Shown here: one piece after another, positions 32,302 through 44,895 of the stretch
Position numbering within the stretch: the stretch's first letter is position 1
How the letters are laid out: each line of letters opens with the position of its first letter
Source: Prosopocoilus inquinatus
Taxonomy: Eukaryota; Arthropoda; Insecta; Coleoptera; Lucanidae
DNA length: 64,000 nucleotides
Reading direction: 5' to 3'
Assembly (NCBI GenBank): GCA_036172665.1
Contig: CM069876.1
Coordinates: 9,176,001-9,240,000 of the forward strand
Made by a program: the position numbers and the translations under genes
The notes under the pieces: generated by a model
Seen by the model: only the letters and a program-made list of their open reading frames with translations
Database searches by the model: none
What the model was told of the DNA's origin: nothing

Positions 32302-34016
32302 TTGTTGGAAATTCTAGTTCGCCCTTTGCCTAAAATCAAGAATCCAATGTCTGTAAAAGATTTAAGACCGATAAGCTTTTTACCAACGTTATCTAAAATA
32401 TTTGAAAGAACTATTCAATCACAACTTATTAAATATATTGAATCTAATGAAATTTTACCAAATATTCAATCTGGATTTAGGGCAGGTTATAGTTGTACTA
32501 CAACCTTGCTTAATGTAACAGACGACATTCTAAAGGCCACTGATAATCAGCAATTAACAGCTGTCGTCCTGCTAGATTTCAGTAAGGCTTTCGAGATGGT
32601 AAACCATAATATACTATGTTCCCTGCTGAAGTATATAGGCGTCACAGGAGACTCTTTGGAATTAATTAAATCTTATTTATCCGGTCGAATCAAATCAGTT
32701 GTTGTAGATTCACTTAAATCTAATCCGCTAGCTGTATCTCAGGGGGTACCTCAAGGATCCGTAATAGGACCGTTGTTATTTTCTATCTACACCTCACAAT
32801 TTTTACAAAACTTTAAAACTTGCAGTGCACATATGTATGCGGACGACACGCAATTGTATTATTCTTTTAATCCGTCAGATTGGCGTGAAGCTGTGTCACA
32901 CATATATAGTGATCTGGATACATTATATAGAGTTGCTGTGAAACATTGTTTAACTTTTAATCCCACTAAATCCCAGGTATTATTATTTGGTAAAGAAAAG
33001 ATATTAGTAATCTTACAAACATTTTAGATAATAAGATAAATAATATTAACATACCAATTCATAATAAAGCTAAAAATTTAGGGCTGACATTAGACAACAG
33101 CTTCCATTAGAGGGATCAAATTTCTAAATATATTATTAACGTATATATGAATTTAAGAAAATTATTTCCCTATAGAGGTGTCTTCAATATCGAAATAAAA
33201 AAACAACTATGTGAAGCATTTGTTCTATCCCAGTTTTCTTACTATTCTCCTATTTATCACTTAGCTTCTGACTTATACACACTTAATCGCATCCAAAAAA
33301 TACAGAACTCCTGTTTGCGGTTTATATACGGAATTAAAAAATACTCGCATATTTCACATAAATTGCATAACATTGGTTGGTTAAACATGGCAAATCGGCG
33401 GGAATTACATACCTTAATATTGTTTCATAAAATAATATTACATAAAACACCCCCCCTATTTATATATTTATATAATATATTCGATTTAGATCTGATATTC
33501 ATAATCTCACTACAAGATTCAGCGGTCTGATTTCACCATCACCGCATAGAATGAAAGGTCCTTTTCTTTTGGTATTTCTAGTAAATATAATTGCTTACCT
33601 AATGAACTTAAAAATCTGGAATTGGCTAATTTCAAGCGAAAACCAAAAAAAATGTTGTATTTAAGTCAGGTTTCCTGAGCCACCTACATTTCTAAGCTAC
33701 ATTTAATTTTAATTTGCAATGCCGTACACTATTGTAAATTGTCCTTACCTTAGTTTTCTTTTACTCCTCCTGTTACTGTTTAATTTCGGTACACCATAGT
33801 AGTGTTTTAGAAATCTACGTAATCTTACTTTATTTTAGGCAATTTCTCATATTTAGTTTAAATTATAACACTCCAGGTTAAGTTGAAAAACAGATGGGTA
33901 TTCCCCAATATTCTGAACTTCGACTTGTGTTTGTGCATGCTTATACGATGCAACATTATACTTCTGTATTTAATATCTTGTTTGGCATTGTACAAATAAA
34001 AACCATTATTTTTATT
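32302..34016 (+). pseudogene. LINE reverse transcriptase, 5'-truncated (CR1/Jockey group)
   Basis: The RT is open at 32302-33027 with RPLPKIKNPMSVKDLRPISF, QSGFRAGYSCTTTLL, LLDFSKAFEMVNH, GVPQGSVIGPLLFSIYTSQF and the catalytic YADDTQLYY. After a frameshift near 33000 another frame gives KAKNLGLTLDNSFH, then a stop (33108). At 33147-33480 follows the thumb and C-terminal region (LCEAFVLSQFSYYSPIYH, NRIQKIQNSCLRFIYGIKKY). After one more frameshift come YNCLPNELKNLELANFK and the stop near 33675. The 3' UTR ends about 34016 after AATAAA (33992). No endonuclease is present, so the copy began inside ORF2. It is comparatively well preserved, with about two frameshifts and one stop. Confidence 0.87.
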
Positions 34017-35809
34017 ATATTTATAAAAATAGTGTACTTTATTATTCTGTTTTTACATTATGGTTTACAGGATGGATCATAGATCTTCTTTGAAGATAAA
34101 GTCCATAGTGTCAACAAAATGACTGTCTTCTTTTGTTTTGAAGTTATAAGCAAAAATTGCAATTTTCGACTTTTCGTCAATTTAGCATATCTCGTTTATT
34201 TTAAAAGATATTAAAAAAACTGCTTAAGTATTAGTAGGGCACTTTTTCGAATACAATGCACTAGTGCAGTAGATTTCTTGATATTTAGTTGAATTTTCGA
34301 GTTATAACATAAATTTATATTTTTTTAATGGGATTCATAGTAGGCAGTTATCATTAAATAGACAATTTTCTCCTATTTTCAAAAATACTAGTGTTTATAC
34401 TTTGTTGGGTTTATTTTTTATGATTAGAGTAACGACTTGAGCCCACTTCGAATGTTATTGTATTGTGTCGAACTGTACATCCCCTACCTTCACACATTCA
34501 AACGCGTGGACCGCCTACTCTACTTATAGAAATTATCATTCGTATTGCATAACTGTACACTCCAAGCTGTAAATTTTCGTACTAATTCAGTCAGCCGTGG
34601 GCTGAAATCACAACTCTGCTTATAATTAATAGGATAAATTGCCTTTTTTATTATTCTTGCGTATTCTGCGTTTCATTTAACCAGCTGCGGGGCTTTCCTT
34701 GTCTCTGCGGCAAGTCTTATGCCATTCAACAAGGTTATGAGCAACATAAACATCGCTACTGGTTGCACTCATTTCGTTTTATTACAGAAAATGCAAATAG
34801 TCTGACTGCAACCGGTGCAAATGAATCGAAAACGTTATAGGAAAATAACTCTTTCAGCTCCTCCAATGTAGGCGGAAGGAATGTAGAAATGTAGGCGAAT
34901 TAACGTTAACAAAAAGAATTTATATTTGGTAACGTTTTTTTTTCCCTTTTGTAAAAACACAATTTGATAGACAACTGTTGTTATTATTTTTTTGATAACT
35001 AACACGTGATCATAGAGTTCTCTTACCCTAGTAGGCCTTGGAAGTGTAAAATGTCTGGTCTTAGGGCATTTTATTTATTAAAATGACCTTACGTCTAACC
35101 GGTACATGTCTAAACATTATAAGATAGGACTTGCGTTTACATATCCAAAGCTACTAAGGTCCCAGGACTTTATGATCGCGTATTACATACCTTCATAAGA
35201 TTAAAAAAGTATTACATTTTGTTTCTAAATATGAAGGTTTCCAAACAATAATTAACAATTATTTCGTCAGTTATCTAAAAAAATCCCTGCTTTAAACTTT
35301 TCGCATACCATACCACATTAGTTTCATATTGTGATGATCTAATGCGTGACAAATTAGTCTTCCATACGTCACAGCCTGACGCGTTAAAAATCTGGATGTT
35401 TTGGAATTAAGGAATACAATTCCGGGATGCTGACCGATTTTTTATTCCGAAAATCCCGAGAATAGAAAGCACTAATCCCGAGGTTTTCTGAATTATCCAG
35501 CACTATTTAAAAATGTGATATGCTTCATTCATGAAAAATAATGTAATAATAGTAATAATAATACCCTTTATCCTCAGATGTACAACTCCAGTATCAACAT
35601 GATTAGATAAGCTTTTTACATATAAGAGAGAAAGGCAAAGTTCAGATTAGTCTGAATAATCAGCTCTCTATTCTTCCACTTAACCTATTGCAACTAACTT
35701 AATATAATGAAACCAAATAAGTCTGAAGAGAAGGATAAAGCATGAATATTAAATGTAAAAAAAATACAAATTAAAGAAAATTATAAGATGAACTATTTAA
35801 CTGTCAACC
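34017..35809. other. AT-rich DNA, no genes recognised
   Basis: No coding signal. At about 35400-35500 short copies of AATCCCGAG-like text recur, perhaps a decayed simple repeat. Nothing else is seen. Confidence 0.4.
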
Positions 35810-35814
35810 CGCTT

Positions 35815-36720
35815 AAATGCTCTGTTTACTAAAAAGGAACTTTTTTAATAGAATTCTGAAAGAATTGCTGCCTAAAATTTTTAACTCATATTAAAAGTTT
35901 TGACAATCTTCCAGCTATATGATCTGTGAAATAACAACAGTCTTGTGTGGAGGTGGAGTTAAAAAACCTTTGTGCCGAATGAATATCAACACACATAACA
36001 TGTGAACATCACTTCTACAACTAATTTTGTTGTGTAGATAGCTTGGCACCTTTTCGATGATAATCCGATAATAAACACATGCTGAATGAAACTTTCCGCG
36101 ATTGTTCATATTCAGTCAGTCTTTCATCAAGAAGCTTACGTTATATCCCTTAGTTTCTTTTTAATTCCATAAATTAGTCTTAAACACATGTTTTGAACTT
36201 TTGGTATTCTATTCCTATCTATGGAATCGATGCAATCGATGCATATTTTAATTTTTTTAGTAAGTGCATAGCGATTGTTAAATATGAATTTTAGATTACA
36301 ACAGGCACGTTGTACACACTTGGATATACTTATAACTCTTGAAACGAAGTCTATGATCTAGCAGACCACCTAAGTTTTTAGCTTCCTGGGACACTAGCAC
36401 CAAATTGTGGTTAATTTGAATTTGAACTTCTCTACAAACGGTCACGTATTTTCTGGGTCCGAAAAATAACACTGATGACTTATTTACGTTATGTTTAAGG
36501 AATGTTGATTTGCATAATTGATCAAATTTAAAAGGTCTTCATTTTTTTTATTGATTTCATCAGATTTAAATGAAAAGTATATCTGAGTATCGTCTGCATA
36601 GAAATGTAAATTCCTGTGTTTAATTTGTGACACAAGGTTATGAGTGTATATTGAATAAAACGACGGACCCAATACTGATCCTTGAAGCACACCTGTTATT
36701 ATTGGTCGAAACGCCGACAA
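35815..36720 (-). pseudogene. LINE reverse transcriptase fragment (CR1/Jockey group)
   Basis: Reading leftwards from 36720: GVLQGSVLGPSFYSIYTHNL, then the catalytic FYADDTQIYFSF (36484-36690). Next come QEAKNLGGLLDHRLRF-like text near 36370, VQRACCNLKFIFNNRYAL near 36280 and VQNMCLRLIYGIKKKLRDIT near 36170. The end region is KVPSYLHNKISCRSDVHML near 36020. Stops and shifts separate all blocks. It lacks everything upstream of the palm. This is a different copy from the LINE at 32302, with similar but diverged C-terminal motifs. Confidence 0.8.
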
Positions 36721-36869
36721 GGAACCTTCTATAAAAAGTCGTTGAAATTATCTGCTACTATTCATTAGTATTATTAACAAATACGTATGCGAGTGTATGA
36801 GTGTCTGTGATTTATAAACCCTAAGGCCAAGCTTTCTTTTTATAATTTATCATTAAAGAAAAGCTGGAA

Positions 36870-37112
36870 AAAGAAGCAGAGACGTGCATGAAAGGAATAG
36901 AATCTGAAATACAAACAGAAAATGATTTAGTTAGTGCAATAAAAAAAGAAATGGAACTATTTCAAAATCGGGGAATTCACGGGCATCATCTGAGTTTAGT
37001 ATATAAATATTTATTGGCAATTCCTTCAACAAGCGTTGAAGCTGAAGGAGCTTTTTCGGCGGTCAATTATATCGACCAAGAAATAAGAAGAGATTATACT
37101 TTCAAAAATTAA
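36870..37112 (+). pseudogene. hAT transposase, C-terminal dimerisation fragment
   Basis: The plus frame ends with HHLSLVYKYLLAIPSTSVEA, then EGAFSAVNYIDQEIRRDY. This is the hAT dimerisation signature (LAxxxLxIPxTSxxxERxFS), with Arg to Gly in the usual SVEAERAFS. The rest of the transposase is missing. It lies between a LINE fragment and a split MITE. Confidence 0.75.
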
Positions 37113-37174
37113 GTTAAAATAGTTATAATACGTATAATACTGTATTGTTTATTTTATCATATTTATTTTGTTTA

Positions 37175-38560
37175 CCGGGTGTTTAAACATTGCTAGTAGG
37201 TACAAAAAAAAATTAGTAGTTGTTGATGGTGAGTTGAAGTCATCGGCAAAAAAATCTAATAAAAATCCTTTAGTTTTCGAGATAAAAATTACTAAAAATT
37301 TGGATAAAATTGTTGTTGCGCCATAAAGTTAAGGTGACAAGCTTTCACAACAGTCACAACTCGATACATTATTATGACCGAAATGAATGCCGCTTACACA
37401 AATAATAATATTCTTTATTGCCTAACAGAAAGTTCCAATTATAAAGATATACTACTCCAATACAGAGGTTTATGCTTATCTGATTAACTTAGTATAAGCT
37501 ACAACTAAACATTAATTTACTAAGCTTAGCTAACTTAACTAAATCTTGAACGATAACAATAAGATATGTGATATATCTTAGACAGATGTAATTACAGACT
37601 GACCACATTACATGAACTGGAGATCTTAATAACATGTTGGTTCTTGCTATGAAAAGATAAAAATAGAATATTCTCTTGGTTCGGGTCTTGGTCTAAAGAG
37701 TTTAATTTGTTTAGTAGAAACGGGCAGTCTACCTGATTACGCTAATTTATACAAAAGAGTAACAACAATACATTTCCTCCTGTGACCAAGTGATGAAACT
37801 TCGAATTTTATATTAACTGTTCCTGATCTAACCATCTCTCAGGATATACCCCATATCTCTTGAACCACATGTATTTGAAAAATTTCCTCTGAACATGTTT
37901 TGAAGATAGAAGAACGTCATTTCAATATCGGTATCCAAGCAATCACCGAGTATTCCAATCTGGACCGGATTAAAGAGAAATAAAGCATTTTTAAAGCTTT
38001 TTCATTAGTGAAAGATCTAAAATTTCTAATAATAAAACCTATCACTTCATTTGGTGATTTGACCAGTGAAAGTACGTGTTGTGAGAAGGTAAGTTCAAAG
38101 TCAAAGATTATCCCGAGATCTCTTACAGTTGTAACTCGAGTGAGACAAGCCTGACCCACCTTACATTCGAATATCCACTTCTTTATGCACTTAGAGTACA
38201 TTATGCTTTACATTTGTCAATAGTAAGATGCAGACTGATTTCCGCACACCACTGATTAACTCTGTCAATGTTTAACTGTAGAATAACACGATCTTGAAAT
38301 GAGTTGATTGAATGGAAAAATTTGGCATCATCGGCAAACAGCTGAACTTCACAATCAACTAGTTGGCGTAGGTCATTTATGTAGAGTGCAAAGAAGAGAG
38401 GGCCAAGTTCGATCCTTGAGGTACAAATAACGAGTTGACGAACATGGTGTTATTAAATGAAAAAAGTATATAAAAAAATTTTAAAAATGGGTTTCTTGGA
38501 TTTCTTAGGACTTCCAGATGCCATAGTTTTTTTTTGTACTAGCAATTTCCAAACACCCTG
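37175..38560. mobile_element. TIR element split by a LINE insertion
   Basis: The left end is TA then CCGGGTGTTTAAACATTGCT; the right, read inward, is CAGGGTGTTTGGAAATTGCT. Both continue into AGTA..CAAAAAAAAA, giving about 40 bp of TIR. Outside the right end TG stands where TA is expected. Everything from about 37395 to 38440 between the arms is LINE sequence, so the original element was only about 340 bp. Confidence 0.7.
37395..38440 (-). pseudogene. Jockey-like LINE 3' part inserted in a TIR element
   Basis: Reading leftwards: LGPLFFALYINDLRQLVDCE, then the catalytic FADDAKFFHSI at about 38330-38370. Next are LQLNIDRVNQWCAEISLHLT near 38240 and VTTVRDLGIIFDFELTFSQH at about 38100. NEKALKMLYFSLIRSRLEYS then IAWIP follows to 37917, and VQRKFFKYMWFKRYGVYP to about 37850. 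The tail ends with AATAAAGAATATTATTATT at about 37405. FADD followed by VYP/FKRYG-type C-terminal text is typical of Jockey. Only the last part of ORF2 is present; 5' truncation and a few stops make it dead. Confidence 0.82.
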
Positions 38561-38564
38561 TGTA

Positions 38565-39137
38565 GGTATATATATATTTAATTTGGTTTGAAAAGTATTA
38601 GTCATTTATTTATTATGTTCAGAGGAAAAAATATAGTTTATTTGCATTTTTAAGACACGATGTTTTACATATCGAATAACTTATTTGTATCCCGGGATCG
38701 AAATTATTTTATCCTGTGTTAAATAAATTAGTGTAACGCTTTAAATAAATAAGTTTGTTAGTTATATAGAACTTTTATTTTAAAATAAAGATAGCGCACC
38801 CTAAATTCGTAACAATATTCAATGTCAAAGGATTTATGAGTTGGTAAAACACTATTGGAGAAAAATGTAGTTGCTATTTTGGCAGGGCTCAGGATTTCTT
38901 CTTATACAACACCAAGATCAACTGGTCATATACATTATCGGTGTTGAATTCTATGTTAAAGGGATGTCTTCTGAAGTTGAACATTCGAGCGTTTATCCTT
39001 GACACTCAACGAAAGGACATAAAAAGAAAAAACCAAAATGCAGCTCTGATAGCCTTCTTTTTTAAGATGATTTTTTCGTCGGAAATAATTTGAAATTTCA
39101 AAGTTTCTGTGGTTAGGTACATACATGTTATGTAATA
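38565..39137. other. AT-rich DNA, nothing recognised
   Basis: No coding or repeat signal beyond low-complexity AT runs. Confidence 0.4.
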
Positions 39138-39709
39138 CAGAGTGCTGCGTTTTGAAACGCAACATTGGAAATCTCATGTTAATTTAAATGTGCTCGAATA
39201 TTGGCTTTCCTAATTATTTTACAGCAAAATTCCATTTAGATTTTTTAAAGTGCTCTTCAGGACGAATCTGTCTGTGAAGTTTGACAATGTTTCATTCGCT
39301 CAGTTTCGAGATATTTAAAAACGATCAGTAACGAAATTCAATTTATACCAAACTATCCGCACGACCTTGATCAGTAAATGTTAAAATAAATGACTGGAAA
39401 AGCTTTTCTATAAATCTTTTTCAAAAACGACTATATTTATTAATTATCTGTCCAGTTTTCACCATCATTGATCAAGACTGTGCTGATAGTTTGGTATAAA
39501 TCGAATTTAGTTACAGAATCTTTTTTTTTTCAATATCTTAAAACTCAGCGTAAGAAAAATACTCAAATTTAACAAACAGATTCATCTTGAAGAGTACTTT
39601 AAAAAACCTAAAAGGAATTTTGTTTTAAAATAATTAGGGAAGCCAATATTCAAGCACTTTTAAATTAACATGGGATTTCCTATGTTGCGTTTCAAAATGC
39701 AGCATCCTG
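39138..39709. mobile_element. Hairpin MITE with about 240-bp arms
   Basis: The left arm starts (after TA) CAGAGTGCTGCGTTTTGAAA; the right arm, read inward, starts CAGGATGCTGCATTTTGAAA. The arms match over about 240 bp, including CATGTTAATTTAAA, GAATATTGGCTT, CCTAATTATTTTA and TTATACCAAACTATC. The loop is only about 90 bp. TG replaces TA at the right flank. The 73- and 75-codon minus frames here are arm sequence and not genes. Confidence 0.85.
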
Positions 39710-39711
39710 TG

Positions 39712-40717
39712 TAAGATTATACAATATACTGATTTTTTTTTAATTGCATATACTGTATGTTTCATTCTAGGTTCTAAAGTTCCGCACTTATTTTGTTTCG
39801 TTTTGTATTGAATTGTGTGAACCTTTATATCTAGAATATACACCGAAATGGTTTTGATCAAATTAACGGTTTGGTTTTATAACTTTCATTTGAAGTTTCA
39901 CTGAAACATCTGGATTGTCAGGGAGCTTCTATTCGTGGTTTTCCCCTATACTCACACTAATTTTAAAAATAATGCACGCCTCATTAACTGATGAGATATA
40001 TCGTTAACTTTCTGTTTCGTTACTCCAAGAATATACATGATGCTAAAATAATGTCGAGATTTTTTCTGAAAACAGAATGAAAGTAGGTTACATATGCGCG
40101 CTGGGCTTCGCAGCACTTGTGGCATAGTAAACTAAAACTCAATTGCAATTAATGAATGAAAATAAAAAAAATACGCAAAGTGCACTGAAGCGTAAAATTA
40201 ATGATACGCCAGATAGCCGACCGAAGTAATTTAGGACATAATTTTAGACGCACGCTTCTATTTACCAGCCGGCGTTTTTTGTGTGCAACATTCTTCAGAG
40301 ACAATCAGAACTATTTTTAACGCGGTTTCTGCATTTCTTCAGCGAGTTCAAATATGAAATAGTTCCCGGCTTTTCAATTTAGTTTAACACAACAGCGATA
40401 AGGCAAGGCCCGAATGCCACGGTAATGACATGTGTTCATCTGAATTTGTGGTCTAGTTACCTTTGGAACCGTTAAACTCATGTCGTGAATTAAATCATAC
40501 GGATTACTTTTTAATTTGACATTTGCCGAAAATAATGCACAAATTTATGATAATTATTTTTATTTACAAAATGTCTATCTATGGATTTTATGGAATATTT
40601 CTAAGTTAGAAACAAACACGTTTGTCACGGGCCGGTAAACAGACTTACGTGACGTGACTTGACGTGTGACTCCCTATGACACAACCGTCAAAGCTGACTA
40701 GACCAAATTGTAACACA
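39712..40717. other. Unassigned DNA
   Basis: No gene recognised. A small cluster of GACGTGAC-type repeats lies near 40650-40670. Confidence 0.4.
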
Positions 40718-42969
40718 TTATAATGTGTTACAAAAGAAAAAAATCAGGATATACTTTTTATGCCATATAATGCAAGTTGTAAAGTTGGTCGAGTAGTAAA
40801 TTGTGGTGTATACGAAAAACTCTACACACCCTAAAAAAATGATGCTAAATCAAAAAAACTAGTTTTCGGTACCTGCACCTACTTAAAAAATTATAACTTC
40901 GATTTTCTTTTACTGATTTTTGATTTGAATATTGGGTTGAAAAGAGGAAAAATGTTCCTTTCCAACGGTATATAAAAAATAAAAATTGGTTAAAAAATCC
41001 AAGAGTTCCACATATAAATTTTACAAGTGTTTACCATTTTTCCACATTTTCATATTCATCGATAATTTATTAAAAAGTTTTCTCTATAGAATTTTCCTAT
41101 TGATTTTTATCTAAAAGCGACTACAGTTTTGCATTAAACGCACTGGAGATCATTAAAATTGGTTTACGAGATATTTAGTTTTAATTAAATACGTGTAACA
41201 GTAGTTTGCGTGAGACCAAAGGAAAAAAATTGTAGTATATGTGTTAAAGACAAAGATGCAGCTATAATTTTACGCCGAGTAGTCCCCTTTCCTCTCCATT
41301 ACATTGCAAAATTGCACTAATTTTATTTTACATTGAATTTTTATTTTACGTACATTTTACATTCATCGGCATGAAATACAAAAATATTTACTATTATAAG
41401 GCAACACAAAAGTTGAATAAGGCATAGTTTACCACGGCCTGGAGTTGCCAAGAAAATCAGTCGCTTCAAGGAGAACTCTTATAGTTGTTACTTTGTCTTA
41501 TTAGAATAAGATCTTCATTTTTGCGCTAGTCAAAATATAATAGACAATGTACTGAAGTAGAGTTAATAGATACAAGAATTTATCCGAAAATACCTCGAAA
41601 ATCATTGAAATACAGCGGTTAGCTTTAAATCAGGAATGGACATAGTAGGGGAACATGACGGCTACATCTTTCCAATATTAGTTGCCCGCTAATCACATCA
41701 CAACAACCAAAGACATACGTAACTTTTTTGTAACTTCTGTGAGATCACACATGTTTGTTAATGGATTCATTCTTACCATCGAATAGTAGGGATACTACGA
41801 GCTCGCTCTTTTAAGATTTATACGCTCACGTTTGCTTTACATCAACTGATCCAAGAGGCCTGTATTCCCGCTCCACGACAATGTTACAATCTTTGTTTTT
41901 GCCGTATTTGGTTCAGTATCACTCCTTGCTGTCATACAAACTGCTGTTGCTGAACATTTAACATTTATCATTTTAACATGACTTTTAGCATGTTTTACCA
42001 AAATGTTTTTAAAGAAAATGTAAGATATCTCAACATGGCCGTAGCTAGAAGGCCAATGGAGACTGCGCTTGCCATAGAAAGTTTTAAGCCTGCCTTACGA
42101 TGACCCAACCTGACAAGAGAATATTTTAAAAATATGTAAAAGCAAGGAAATAAAGACTTATAGAGCCTGCCCTGTACTACAATAAGCCTCCCTTGAATAT
42201 TTAGTCTGGCTACGGCCCTGTTCCTCAAAAACCATTATATTTAAGTATAGGGAAGCTTTAACAACTTTTATTTTATACATTTTTTAATGTTCAGAATCGA
42301 AATTTGTACTAAAAGAATAGGATTCTATTTAAAATAAGAAAATTAATGGACACTTCCGGCATAATCGGAAGTGATATAAAATTGAAAATATTTTAGTCTG
42401 AAAGATCACTTTCTTTTAGGGCAGTGTATTAATTTTCAGAATGTTTGTACGTTCCTTTCCCTAAAAACTTTTAATAAGTCACCCAACTTGGAATACTCCG
42501 TTTAATATTTTCAAAATTCAATATTTAAGTTAAATCTTAACGTATTTTAGTGATTTTGGGCTCGATGAATGCACAATTGTGCTTTCTTTAGAAAAAAGTA
42601 ATAACAAAAAATTAAATGACGGAATGTATCGTATAATAATCGGTAAATAGTAAAAAAATTTGAAAGCTGGCAAAAATTTGAAATGTTTACGTGTGGAACT
42701 CTGCTAATTTTTAACTAATTTTCTATTTTTATATAACGTTGTAAAAGTGCGTTATTCCTCTTTTGAACGCATCATCGTAATCAAAAATCGGTAAAAGATA
42801 AATTAAGTTATGTTTTAAGTTCAAGCATGTAACGGATAATAGCTTTTTGACCATGATATCAGTTTTTTGGGTGTATAGCACATTTTTTGTATATTAAAGT
42901 TTTTTACTCGAGCAGGTCTACAAACTGCACAATGTCACATCAAAAGTATATTTTCACTGTTACACCGTG
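40718..42969. mobile_element. Long-TIR element, about 2.25 kb, no transposase
   Basis: The first and last roughly 300 bp are inverted relatives. Shared landmarks include GTGTWACA at the tips, GTGTAKACACCC-like text, TTTACYGATTTTTGATT, TTGAAAAGAGGAA and GAGTTCCACAYRTAAA. TA follows the right end (42970-42971); the left boundary is approximate. Divergence is about 25-30%, so it is old. The interior from about 41040 to 42660 has no transposase frame and holds a hAT-type MITE at 42034-42220. Confidence 0.7.
42034..42220. mobile_element. hAT-like MITE inside the long-TIR element
   Basis: The ends are CATGGCCGTAGCTAGA and, read inward from the right, CAGGGCCGTAGCCAGA. Flanking octamers TATCTCAA and TTCCTCAA agree at 6 of 8 positions, as expected for an aged 8-bp hAT target duplication. 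Length is 187 bp with no gene. The minus frame at 41995-42228 is element sequence. Confidence 0.7.
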
Positions 42970-43138
42970 TATTATTGCATAAAATTTGTGAAAAAGAGAC
43001 AAAGAAGTGTCATCTAAATAGTTAAAACAGCTCAACAACCGTCATGATCAAAAAATTTCAATTACCTTAAATTAAAATATACAGATTGTTGGAGAAAGTA
43101 TGACAGGCAACCGGCTTCACATTTCGATTTGACATTTG

Positions 43139-43410
43139 CTAGGATTAAACTGTTCTTGAAAGCGACTGACGTGACGTTCATTGCTTTTACGCAATAGGTT
43201 CAGTGATATAAAAACTAACATTTCCTAATGAAATAGGTTTTTGACATTTCGGTAAATAAAAATGAATTGCTACTTAACTAGGATTAAACTGTTCATAAAA
43301 AAACCATCTTACGACTAGACTTTTATTGTTTTTTTTCCAATGGGCTTGGTGAAATACAAACTGACATTTCCTAATAAATCACATTTGTGAAACTTTGGTA
43401 AAATTAAATA
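43139..43410. repeat. Tandem duplication of about 139 bp
   Basis: CTAGGATTAAACTGTTC occurs at 43139 and again at 43278. The copies share AAACTRACATTTCCTAAT and a GGTAAA(T/A)TAAA end. They are diverged by roughly 25%. The second copy runs into the transposase end at 43411. Confidence 0.6.
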
Positions 43411-43560
43411 AATCACAATAAATGTTCAAACTGCTGCCCGTTTGTTTCCTTGCAGAAATAAAATCGATTAATAACAACTTTCAATGAATGATGTAGGTGT
43501 TCTGTGGAAATATTTGTTATCGCATGCCTAATTTGGGATTCATTATTCTTGAATAAACAA
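43411..43560 (-). pseudogene. mariner-like transposase, last 43 codons
   Basis: On the minus strand an unbroken end frame reads ESQIRHAITNISTEHLHHSL, KVVINRFYFCKETNG, QQFEHLL and stop. It lines up with the end of the intact transposase at 30058-31122 (GITGVCANITTEHL...GEHFERLL) and is the usual C-terminus of insect mariner relatives with a DUF4817-type N-terminus. No upstream part was recognised; a foldback fragment begins about 65 bp further on. Confidence 0.65.
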
Positions 43561-43644
43561 TTTCATATAGTAATTTACGGTATTTCTGAAGCAAATACCT
43601 TTCAAATTATGCAATGTTACACCCACGTTGCTATTTAAGAAAAT

Positions 43645-43860
43645 CCAGTCCAAACACCTGTTGCACAAAATTAATGAAAGTCATGTCAGAAGATTTATGA
43701 CCAAATATCTTAAACAGCGACTTCCTACAATCGCTTTTCGGCCTAATATTTGCGAATATCCTTGGTCAAGTCGTTTTGGGTTCAGTGGAATTCTCGAGCT
43801 ACGTTTCTGTTGATGAAACCTCAAATAGGAAGGAAAATACGATTTGCATCAATTTTCTTT
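43645..43860. repeat. Foldback-family repeat, copy 3 (degenerate fragment)
   Basis: GCACAAAATTAATGAAAGTC is followed by CAGCGACTTCCTACAATCGC, TTTTCGGCCTAATATTTGC and AGTCGTTTTGGGTTCAGTGG, then TCGAGCTACGTTTCTGTTGA. All are recognisable pieces of the 312-bp unit seen at 48131, but rearranged and diverged. Confidence 0.55.
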
Positions 43861-43958
43861 AAAACCACCAAATATAATTCCTAAATATCAAACCGTTTAC
43901 CCGTCATTCCACTTTAAGCAATACTTTTTCTATATTCTCTTTGAAGCTGTAATCTCTA

Positions 43959-44893
43959 CAGGATATTCTTTTACTGTGTGCAAATATTTAAACCTGCAGT
44001 ATATCGCCATGAATGGCAACGATTGAACTAATATGTTCTTAACATGTATGTAATAGTTTTCGAGAAAAATGCAGTGGCAGATTTTCACTAAACCGTTTGA
44101 AAACTGCTGGCAAAGCTAAAAGTGGAACGTGGGCGCCTCTTCAATTACGACCCGCAGCCGCAGTAGCCCAGGGTTAGTGCCTTCCTGGAACTCGAGTAGG
44201 AAGGATGTAACTCAGCGCCGCTGCGATCAGCTGCTCCGTCAAAACGTTTACGATTTAAATTAACTTTACTGCAAGTAATTACAAGTTTAAGTATTAAATT
44301 AAAATCTAGTGCAATTCAAGAAGCTGCGGTTCGTAATTGCCGGACAAATTAAAAGCGAGGTACAAACAAATTGTAATTTCTCATTGAATATTATTTTTAA
44401 GAGACTTATAAAAATTTTACATTTACTTTGTTTCCAAGGATTGTAAGTAGTAATATTTTCATAGCTAGCAGCGAGATTGCAGCAAAAGTTTATTTACGTA
44501 AAAGGGTGAAGGGAGAACATTTTTAACGCGCCTGCCTAATTGGTGCGTAAATTTTCGGATTTATTCGTCGATAGTTGATATCGTAAAACATATTACTTCA
44601 CTAAGTGAATTAAAATTTTATATAAAATAATTGATAAACGATATCAATGATTGTTATTACGAAACTCGACGTTGAAGATCGAATGCGGTATCGGTGGGCG
44701 TGTTCATACCGAGAGGAAGGCGAAGTTGACCTTCCTATCTTTCTCGCACATTTCAACAGTTCCAAACAAGTGGTCAATCCGAATTTTTTTGACTATGATA
44801 CGGTAGCCACCAAAAAATACCCGCAGAAGGTGGCATTTGGCGTAACTTATACTGAGGTTTTTTTTTATTTGCATACAATAAAGGAACATCCTG
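43959..44893 (+). mobile_element. Non-autonomous TIR element, copy B
   Basis: TIRs of about 28 bp: CAGGATATTCTTTTACTGTG on the left and CAGGATGTTCCTTTATTGTA on the right read inward, both then TGCAAATA. TA flanks both ends (43957-43958, 44894-44895). It is the 935-bp relative, in the opposite orientation, of the element at 14730-16226, without the MITE nested there. The 83-codon frame at 44647-44898 is element sequence. Confidence 0.85.
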
Positions 44894-44895
44894 TA

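Noticed and set aside
41995..42228. 77-codon minus frame
   Set aside because: It spans a hAT-like MITE and its flanks, and contains the TIR words as codons.
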